This document shows, piece after piece, positions 58,158 to 64,000 of a DNA stretch of 64,000 nt (position 1 is its first letter; each line of letters opens with the position of its first letter). A program made the position numbers and the translations under genes. The DNA comes from Falsihalocynthiibacter arcticus (lineage in GTDB: Bacteria > Pseudomonadota > Alphaproteobacteria > Rhodobacterales > Rhodobacteraceae), in the NCBI RefSeq assembly GCF_000812665.2, contig NZ_CP014327.1:3067501-3131500 (forward strand). The letters run 5' to 3'. Under the pieces are notes generated by a model. The model saw only the letters and a list, made by a program, of their open reading frames with translations. It did no database searches and had not been told where the DNA came from.

Positions 58158-58967
58158 TTAGCTGCCTTTTGTCGCGTCGATATCGGGCGCATCGACGGCT
58201 TTCATGCCGACCACGTGATAGCCCGCGTCAACGTGCAGATTCTCGCCCGTTGTTCCAGATCCAAGGTCCGAAAGCAGATAGAGTGCAGCCTTGCCGACTT
58301 CTTCTTGGGTGACATTGCGGCGCAGGGGCGAGTTCAATTCGTTCCATTTCATGATGTAACGGAAATCGCCAATCCCAGAAGCGGCCAGTGTTTTGATAGG
58401 GCCTGCAGAGATTGCATTCACGCGGATGCCATCTTTGCCAAGGTCTTCGGCGAGGTATTTCACCGAGGCCTCAAGCGCGGCCTTTGCGACACCCATGACA
58501 TTATAATGCGGCATGACTTGCTCGGCACCATAATAGGTGAGAGTCAGCATGGAACCGCCTGATTTCATAAGTTTTTCTGCGCGTTGCGCAACGGCAGTAA
58601 ACGTGTAAACCGAGATATCCATCGTCATGCGGAAGTTTGCCGCCGACGTGTCAACATAGCGGCCGCGCAACTCGTTTTTGTCCGAGAAACCGATGGCATG
58701 GACGACGAAATCAATTTCGCCCCACGCTTCTTCGATGCCTGCGAACATCGCGTCCAACGACTCGGCGTTTGAGGCGTCGCAATCAAAAAGCTGGGTCACA
58801 CCCAAGGTCGCGGCCAGTGGCTCTACGCGCTTTTTAAAAGCATCCCCCATATAAGAGAATGCCAGCTCGGCCCCATGTTCAGCACAGGTCTTTGCGATGC
58901 CCCAAGCGATAGATTTGTCATTGGCGAGCCCCATAATAAGGCCACGTTTACCGTCCATCAGTTTCAT
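58158..58967 (-). CDS. fabI: Enoyl-ACP reductase FabI
   Basis: A 269-residue NADH-dependent enzyme that reduces the enoyl-ACP in each cycle of fatty acid elongation, the target of triclosan and isoniazid-like drugs. The SDR signature is [20 protein letters not shown] (about residues 13-32). The catalytic pair Tyr155-x6-Lys162 is in [12 protein letters not shown]. It heads the fabI-LysE-gpt-aminotransferase run, divergent from pdxH with 117 bases between starts. Confidence 0.97.
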   Translation of the reverse strand: MKLMDGKRGLIMGLANDKSIAWGIAKTCAEHGAELAFSYMGDAFKKRVEPLAATLGVTQLFDCDASNAESLDAMFAGIEEAWGEIDFVVHAIGFSDKNELRGRYVDTSAANFRMTMDISVYTFTAVAQRAEKLMKSGGSMLTLTYYGAEQVMPHYNVMGVAKAALEASVKYLAEDLGKDGIRVNAISAGPIKTLAASGIGDFRYIMKWNELNSPLRRNVTQEEVGKAALYLLSDLGSGTTGENLHVDAGYHVVGMKAVDAPDIDATKGS

Positions 58968-59084
58968 GTGTTATCCTACGTTTATACGCCCCAAATTATA
59001 CCTGCCATAAGCGATAGTCAGTGTTGCATCAAGTCTGTTGGCGTGCTCCAACCAATAGACCAGTCAGAAAACTTTGAGGCGACC

Positions 59085-59690
59085 ATGAGCGAGACAAGAG
59101 ATATTTTTGCGGGTGACGACCCTTTTGTGATTGCCCAAAGGTGGCTTTCCGAGGCGGAAACTAGCGAGCCGAACGATCCGAACGCCATTGCTTTGGCGAC
59201 TGTGGATTCCCAAGGCATGCCCAATGTGCGCATGGTTTTGCTCAAAGAAATAGAGCCCGCTGGGTTTGTTTTCTATACGAATTACAACAGTTCCAAGGGG
59301 CAGGAAATCGCCCAAAGCGGTACCGCTAGTTTTGTGATGCATTGGAAGAGTCTGCGGCGGCAAATCCGTGTGCGTGGACACGTAGAGCGGGAGGAGGGAC
59401 CACAGGCGGACGTCTATTTTACCAGTCGTTCCCTGAAAAGCCGACTCGGCGCATGGGCGTCGGATCAATCGCAACCTTTGAGTTCACGATCCGCATTGGT
59501 CGCGAAAGTAGCAAAAATCACCCTCGCCAAGGGGCCAGCCCCCGCGCGGCCCCCCTTTTGGGGGGGATTCCGCATCAAACCAACAGAAATTGAGTTTTGG
59601 GCAGATGGCGAATTTCGCCTGCATGACCGGTTCCGTTGGACTCGGGAAGGCCTTGATTCCGATTGGAAAATTACGCGCCTCAACCCATAG
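59085..59690 (+). CDS. pdxH: Pyridoxamine 5'-phosphate oxidase
   Basis: 201 residues from the ATG giving [20 protein letters not shown]; a much longer in-frame extension overlaps the fabI start and is rejected. It oxidises pyridoxine or pyridoxamine phosphate to PLP, using FMN. FMN-binding features: [40 protein letters not shown], and [16 protein letters not shown]; the C-terminal [18 protein letters not shown] is the substrate region. It is divergent from fabI. Confidence 0.96.
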   Translation: MSETRDIFAGDDPFVIAQRWLSEAETSEPNDPNAIALATVDSQGMPNVRMVLLKEIEPAGFVFYTNYNSSKGQEIAQSGTASFVMHWKSLRRQIRVRGHVEREEGPQADVYFTSRSLKSRLGAWASDQSQPLSSRSALVAKVAKITLAKGPAPARPPFWGGFRIKPTEIEFWADGEFRLHDRFRWTREGLDSDWKITRLNP

Positions 59691-59820
59691 TTTAGTTGAC
59701 CTGGGGTAAACTTCTTCTAAACTGCATCTCAAATTACCTCTTGTAACCTTGGCAGTGTTTGCCGAAAAGGACCGCGGGCAGGACACAATAAAATATAAGG
59801 CGCCAAATAGGCGTATTGGG

Positions 59821-60351
59821 ATGACAATAGAATTAGCAATAGGACGTATCGTTCATGGGTACGTGAAGTGGTTTGATCCTGTAAAAGGGTTTGGCTTTGT
59901 CGTATGCGACGACGACGGGCCGGACATCCTTTTGCATGCAAACGTGCTGCGTAATTTTGGACAAAGCTCTATCTCAGAAGGGGCTGAAGTCGAAATCGAG
60001 ATCCATGATACCAGCCGCGGCATACAGGCCACGCGGGTTTTAGCCATCAAACCGCCCCAAAAAACCAGTGTTACAGGTGAAGGGGATTCGGATTCAGATG
60101 CCGAGGAAACCGGACCGTTAGTGCCGGCGCGGATAAAATGGTTTGATCGCACTAAAGGATTTGGATTTGCCAATGTGTTTGGCTATCCTGAAGATGTTTT
60201 TGTACACGTGGAAGTGTTGCACCTTGCGGGGCTTGCAGACCTTCAACCCGGAGAAGCGGTTGCTATGCGGGTCGTGGACGGCGAACGGGGCCAAATGGCC
60301 GCGTCCGTGACATCTTGGGAGGCTGTGTTATCCGGCGATTTAGAAATCTAA
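59821..60351 (+). CDS. Double cold-shock-domain protein
   Basis: 176 residues from the ATG giving MTIELAIGRIVHGYVKWFD; an in-frame upstream start at 59749 is less likely. Two cold-shock domains are joined by an acidic linker. The first has VKWFDPVKGFGFVVCDD and the second IKWFDRTKGFGFANVFG, each carrying the RNA-binding F-G-F core. Such double-CSD proteins are widespread in Rhodobacteraceae. They bind single-stranded RNA and DNA; a role in cold or stationary phase is inferred. The leader before the start is 130 bases. Confidence 0.88.
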   Translation: MTIELAIGRIVHGYVKWFDPVKGFGFVVCDDDGPDILLHANVLRNFGQSSISEGAEVEIEIHDTSRGIQATRVLAIKPPQKTSVTGEGDSDSDAEETGPLVPARIKWFDRTKGFGFANVFGYPEDVFVHVEVLHLAGLADLQPGEAVAMRVVDGERGQMAASVTSWEAVLSGDLEI

Positions 60352-60362
60352 CGACATCTCGC

Positions 60363-60848
60363 ATGCTAACGCATGTTTTGCGCTTTACGGCGCCTTTCGT
60401 CCTGTCGGGGTTTATGGCCTCGGCGGGGCTGGCCGAATGCAGCCCCACCACCGCCGAATTGCGCGGACCGTGGGGGCAGGCCCAATTTCAAATCGAAATA
60501 GCTGATACCAACGAATCGCGTGCGCAGGGTCTGATGCACCGTACCGAAATGCCACGGATGTCGGGCATGCTCTTCCTATATGATTCGCCGCGCCCCATGG
60601 CTTTCTGGATGCGAAACACGTTGATTCCACTCGATTTGCTCTTCATCGCCCCCAATGGCGAAGTCTTGGCCATTCATGAGCGTGCAAAACCCTTGGATGA
60701 GACGCATATTCCCGGCCCAGACGGATCAATCGCCGTTCTTGAAATAAACGGCGGCATGGCCGAAACCCTTGGAATTAAAGCAGGAAGCCAAATTCGTCAC
60801 AGTTTTTTCGATCAATTTTCAACTTCTTGGCCCTGCAACGCGTCTTAG
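60363..60848 (+). CDS. DUF192 family protein, secreted
   Basis: 161 residues with an N-terminal signal peptide (FTAPFVLSGFMASAGLAEC) and probable cleavage after GLA. The mature part is the DUF192 domain, with SRAQGLMHRTEMPRMSGMLF and PMAFWMRNTLIPLDLLFI, as in family members of unknown function. The gene starts 11 bases after the cold-shock gene, so the two are probably co-transcribed. A periplasmic or secreted location is inferred. Confidence 0.87.
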   Translation: MLTHVLRFTAPFVLSGFMASAGLAECSPTTAELRGPWGQAQFQIEIADTNESRAQGLMHRTEMPRMSGMLFLYDSPRPMAFWMRNTLIPLDLLFIAPNGEVLAIHERAKPLDETHIPGPDGSIAVLEINGGMAETLGIKAGSQIRHSFFDQFSTSWPCNAS

Positions 60849-60889
60849 GGCTTTTCATTCCCGCAACTGGTGGTTAATAAGCCCTCAGT

Positions 60890-60966
60890 CGGGGCGTAGC
60901 GCAGCCTGGTAGCGCGACGGTTTTGGGTACCGTAGGTCGAAGGTTCGAATCCTTCCGTCCCGACCA
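60890..60966 (+). tRNA. tRNA-Pro (anticodon TGG)
   Basis: The acceptor stem CGGGGCG pairs with CGTCCCG (one G-T pair). The anticodon stem ACGGT/ACCGT encloses the loop TTTGGGT, giving anticodon TGG, which reads CCA (proline). A T arm GAAGG-TTCGAAT-CCTTC and an encoded CCA end complete a 77-base cloverleaf. A terminator follows directly. It marks the border between conserved genes and an insertion-sequence region. Confidence 0.95.
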
Positions 60967-60969
60967 ATT

Positions 60970-60993
60970 AAAGCAATGACTTACATTGCTTTT
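60970..60993 (+). terminator. Terminator after tRNA-Pro
   Basis: AAAGCAATG pairs perfectly with CATTGCTTT around ACTTA, followed by T, four bases after the tRNA CCA end. Confidence 0.82.
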
Positions 60994-61182
60994 CATCAAA
61001 TCCCAGCAAGCCGTTTACATATACGGTTTACAGTTCTCTCCCCGTTTTGTTCTTTTAGTTCACACAGATATTTGCAGCAGAGTGACTTTGGTATGAGCGG
61101 CTATTAGCCACCATATGGGCCAATGCCTGCGAAGCGGACAAAGCGAACATCGATCGTTAAGGTGATCGCTGGAGGATCACGG

Positions 61183-61494
61183 ATGAAGTATGATGCCGAT
61201 CCAGCCAGCATTGTGTGCCTTTCAGGCGAGTTACTCTGCTCTTGCACCGACGATGTGGCGGTCATCAAGGACAGCCTTCCTGAACATATACGGCTGACGT
61301 TGGACGAACCCGGATGCCTGTCCTTCAAGGTCTGGCAAACTGACGACGCCCTAGTTTGGCGCGTTGAGGAGAGTTTCATTAGCTCTTTAGCATTTTCGCA
61401 TCACCTGCAACGAACCCGCGCATCAGCATGGTGGGCCGCGACCGAAGCAATCCCCCGTAACTATAGAATTACTGGTCTTGAGACGAGTGAATGA
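61183..61494 (+). CDS. Antibiotic biosynthesis monooxygenase (ABM) domain protein
   Basis: 103 residues from the ATG preceded by GGAGG (8 bases away); an in-frame TTG at 61123 adds an unconserved end. The sequence LPEHIRLTLDEPGCLSFKVW and, after a TDD turn, VWRVEESFISSLAFSHHLQR then TRASAWWAAT resembles the YgiN/ABM-fold quinol monooxygenase family (a small ferredoxin-like fold), judged from memory. It may be a small oxidative stress or quinone-processing enzyme. It lies between the tRNA and an insertion-sequence remnant; the 216 bases between the tRNA and this gene hold only the terminator. Confidence 0.6.
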   Translation: MKYDADPASIVCLSGELLCSCTDDVAVIKDSLPEHIRLTLDEPGCLSFKVWQTDDALVWRVEESFISSLAFSHHLQRTRASAWWAATEAIPRNYRITGLETSE

Positions 61495-62412
61495 GGGCGC
61501 GAACCGGACGTTCGCCGTGTGCCGCGCTGATGTCAGGAGAGAGGAAAAATTGCCGTCCGGTAGTTTGGCACTACTTGTGGCTTTCGGCGGTGCTCTCAAC
61601 GGGTCGTCGCAACAATTTAATCTTTAGAAAAAGATGGAGTGTTCAAGATGAAGTATCGTCGCCGTATTTACTATTCATCCACTCAACGGGCTGAGATTTG
61701 GGATCGGTGGCAACGCGGTGAGTCAATGAGTTCGATTGGTCGTCACTTCAGTCGTGCGTCTTCTTCGATCTTCCCTCATTTGGCGCGGACTGGTGGGGTC
61801 CAACCCGCTGTTCGCACGCGGTCGCGATGTGCTTTGAGCCACATTGAACGGGAGGAGGTTTCTCGCGGGATTGCCGCAAAGCTGTCGTTTCGTTAAATCG
61901 CGAAAATCCTGAACCGGTCTCCTTCGACAATCAGTCGAGAGGTTCGCAGGAATGGCGGTCGTCAAGCCTATCGCGCCGCCCACTCAGATCAGCGTGCCTG
62001 GGACTGCGCAACCCGGCCCAAATTGTGTAAGCTTTCGTTTAACGAACCTTTGCAGCTGCGTCGGAAATGGTCACCGCAGAAAATCGCAGGGTGGCTCAAA
62101 CGCAAATATCCTGATGAAGAGCAAAACCGAGTGTCACACGAAACAATATATCGCAGCCTCTATGTCCATACCCGAGGGGTTATGAAGAAGGAATTGCAAG
62201 AATGCCTGCGCAGTCCACGTGCGATCCGGCCCTCCAGACACGCCACGCAAAAAGGCCTTGAGTTGCGCAAAAATGCTGTTTCGATTAGCGAACGCCCGGC
62301 TGAGGCCGAAGATCGTGCGGTTCCAGGGCATTGATGGTGTGGATGCCTCACCCCTGGCATCGAAGTGTGCCATAGTGGTGATGTTGAAATCACCAAATTG
62401 GAGGAGGCATCC

Positions 62413-63428
62413 ATGAATGAAGTTACAATGATTGGCGTGGACTTGGCAAAGTCAGTTTTCCAGGCGCATGGCGGGACGGCAATGGGCGAACCAGTATTTC
62501 GAAAGCAACTGTCGCGCGGGCAGTTCTTGAAATTCCTGAGCGAGCAGCCCAATTGCGTGGTTGCGATGGAGGCCTGTGCCTCGTCGCATTACTGGGGACG
62601 CGAGATCATGAAGCTGGGCCACGACGTCCGCCTGATCCCGCTCATCTATGTAAAGCCATTTGTGAAACGCCAGAAGAAGGATGCGAATGACGCAGAGGCC
62701 ATCGCCGAAGCGGCGGTCCGGCCAACGATGCGTTTCGTTCCAGTTAAATCAGCTGAGCAACAATCCCGGTCGATGGTCTTTAAGACGCGTGATTTATTTG
62801 TCCGACAGCGCAATGCGATCATCAACGCGCTGCGAGGCCACTTGATGGAATATGGTATCATCGCTCCACCCGGACGAAATTTTGTGAAGAAGTTGGCGGA
62901 ACAGATCGAAGATCCAGAGAGTGGCTTGCCATTGATTGTCACTGAACTCAGCCGCGTATATTTGGATCAGCTCAGCACCTGCAGCTACAAAATTGTAGTG
63001 ATAGAACGACGCCTGAAGGATGAAGCGACGTCTGACCCCGAGACGATACGTTTGCAAACTGCACCGGGAGTTGGCCCAGTGAGTGCTATGGCGATCAAAG
63101 CGTTCTCTCCGCCGTTGGAGGGTTTTAAACGTGGCCGCGATTTTGCGACTTGGCTCCTGTCCAAAAATCCACTGGTGGCCGACAAATACTGGGCCGAACG
63201 TCAAAGATGGGACAGCGCGACATCCGGCGACTGCTAATTATCGGTGCCATGACCCGGGTGAGATGGGCGCTCATAAATGGGGCTCCGAAAGGCTCCTGGT
63301 TGGAACAGATGTTGGAACGTAAGCCGCGTATGCTGCTGGCGATTGCGCTCGCAAACAAAACCGCCAGAACCATTTGGGCTATGATGACGAAACAGCAAGA
63401 TTATCGAGATCCGGTCGCGGCAGCTTAA
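62413..63428 (+). pseudogene. IS110/IS1111-type transposase, frameshifted
   Basis: From the ATG behind GGAGGAGG the N-terminal DEDD RuvC-like domain is intact: IGVDLAKSVFQAHGG (Asp), VVAMEACASSHYWGREI (Glu) and KKDANDAEAIAEAA (Asp-Asp). The C-terminal Transposase_20 region starts at TAPGVGPVSAMAIKAF. Near 63150 the frame changes, and the rest (QKSTGGRQILGRTSKMGQRD to DYRDPVAAA) is read in another frame. The missing bases lie in ATWL-GLAPVQ; homologs suggest a deletion of about 10 bases between short TTGG repeats. The copy is probably inactive. Confidence 0.88.
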
Positions 63429-63684
63429 AGCTGTAATGCTCGGTAAGATGTGAGAAGGACATTGAAACAGTAAGGGTAAATGATCGACTAGATCGAGGTT
63501 AGGAAAACCAGGCCTTCCCAGAGAACTTCGCGCTCGTGACATTGATTTGGACCTGACCTTCGCATCGCCATACCGGCCCGCGGCATGTGAAACGTCGCAA
63601 ACTGAGGCCTAACACATGACCGTACCCGATCACATGTTCAAACTGTTGAAAATATCTCTTGCATCAAACGGGGCGTCCACACAC
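63429..63684 (+). ncRNA. Candidate guide (bridge/seek) RNA region of the IS110-type element
   Basis: In IS1111-type members of IS110, a guide RNA that recognises target and donor DNA is encoded in the noncoding end downstream of the transposase. This 256-base region lacks a protein. CCAGG (63508-63512) matches the bases left of the insertion point (TTCCAGGGCA), and the adjoining CCTTCCC (63513-63519) resembles the complement of the right flank (GGGAGGG) with one mismatch. The order CCAGG-CCTTCCC fits the two halves of a target guide. This is a suggestion from short matches, not a demonstrated RNA. Confidence 0.3.
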
Positions 63685-64000
63685 GGGAGGGTGATTTGAT
63701 CGTGGGATCGAACAATAGCTACATCGCAACGTTGGTTGAGCGCCATTCTCGTTTCGTGATGCTGGCCAAAGTCGCGAACAAATCCTTGACTTGGGATCGT
63801 GGATCAGAAATGTCAGGGCACCGAAAGTTCACCATGACCACGAAGATCGATGTCTATTTTTGTGATCCTCAATCTCCGTGGCAACGCGGGAACAATGAAA
63901 ATACCAATCGCCTTCTCAGGCAATACTTCCCAATAGGCACTGATATATCCGAGTTTAGTCAAGCCAAACTCAGCGCTGTCGCACGCCAATTAAACAAGCG

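Larger units (their letters stand above)
62333..63684 (+). mobile_element. IS110 family element, IS1111-like, inserted in the IS30 transposase gene
   Basis: The element lies between the His codon of IS30 (PGH) and the Glu-Gly-Asp that should follow; the host codons resume exactly, with no visible target duplication, as is usual for IS110. Imperfect subterminal inverted repeats GTGTGGATGCC (62337-62347) and GGCGTCCACAC (63672-63682) mark it as the IS1111 subgroup. It carries one transposase gene and a 256-base noncoding right end. Size is about 1.35 kb; the ends are uncertain by a base or two. Confidence 0.85.
61648..64000 (+). pseudogene. IS30 family transposase, interrupted and degraded, runs off the window
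   Basis: The first part (61648-62332) reads MKYRRRIYYSSTQRAEIWD and, after an in-frame TAA stop (61894-61896) in place of a sense codon, continues IAKILNRSPSTISREVRRNG to AEDRAVPGH. The second part (63685-64000) reads EGDLIVGSNNSYIATLVERH and SPWQRGNNENTNRLLRQYFP, still in frame. Between them lies an IS110-type element. A stretch is also missing at 63782 (VANK joined to SLTWDRG; homologs have about 22 more residues there). The three DDE residues survive (EGD, WDRG, NENTN). The copy cannot encode a working transposase as read. I did not find its terminal repeats. Confidence 0.9.

Noticed and set aside
61491-61694. A 67-codon frame overlapping the start of the IS30 remnant
   Set aside because: It has no Shine-Dalgarno or conserved sequence and is out of frame with the transposase.
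1-64000. CRISPR arrays, rRNA genes, replication origin
   Set aside because: No regularly spaced direct repeats, rRNA-like sequence or DnaA-box cluster was seen on reading the window.

Overview
The window looks like chromosomal DNA of a marine Rhodobacteraceae/Roseobacter-group alphaproteobacterium. The grounds are: moderate GC; the gene order lexA-moeA-moaC-trpC-trpD-trpG and comEC-gltX; alphaproteobacterial LexA boxes of the form GTTC-N7-GTTC; a holin/endolysin pair of the gene-transfer-agent (GTA) type; two adjacent class I GAPDH genes beside transketolase; and a valine-catabolic mmsA / acyl-CoA dehydrogenase / 3-hydroxyisobutyryl-CoA hydrolase / mmsB set. The assignment rests on remembered family and synteny knowledge, not on a search.

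Layout. 1-10.4 kb (plus strand): end of an AsmA/DUF3971 envelope protein, queA, an MFS transporter, a DUF924 protein, lpdA, and uvrA behind an SOS box. 10.5-15.2 kb (minus): valine catabolism, with a divergent LysR gene, then a CBS protein and coaD. 17.4-22 kb (minus): gap, a 47-residue membrane peptide, a second gap and tkt. 22.3-23.1 kb: a coiled-coil gene overlapping zapA. 23.2-27.6 kb (minus): grxD-bolA, a Cys-rich protein, an alpha/beta-hydrolase-like protein and purL. 28-33.4 kb: a LysR gene divergent from a fused indolepyruvate oxidoreductase, then a broken acyltransferase. 33.5-39.6 kb (plus): murI, argC and the cytochrome c maturation genes ccmE, ccmF and ccmH, with the endolysin/holin pair inserted between ccmE and ccmF. 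39.7-46.4 kb: a PaaG-like hydratase, gltA, gltX, comEC and lexA. 46.4-53.8 kb: moeA, moaC, trpC, trpD, trpG, trpE and a polysaccharide-deacetylase-family gene. 53.9-60.8 kb: ppiD, aminotransferase, gpt, LysE exporter, fabI, pdxH, a double cold-shock protein and a DUF192 protein. After tRNA-Pro(TGG) at 60.9 kb the sequence turns into an insertion-sequence graveyard: an IS30 transposase gene interrupted by an IS110/IS1111-type element.

Four conserved genes (uvrA, the acyltransferase, lexA, the polysaccharide deacetylase) are each split by a single missing base in or beside a homopolymer. The shared direction and context point to under-called homopolymers in the assembly rather than real gene death. 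Noncoding candidates include a structured small RNA at 27.8 kb, LacI-type operators near both gap genes and near the oxidoreductase, a tRNA-3'-end-like fragment beside uvrA, and a possible guide RNA in the IS110-type element. I found no CRISPR array, rRNA operon or replication origin.
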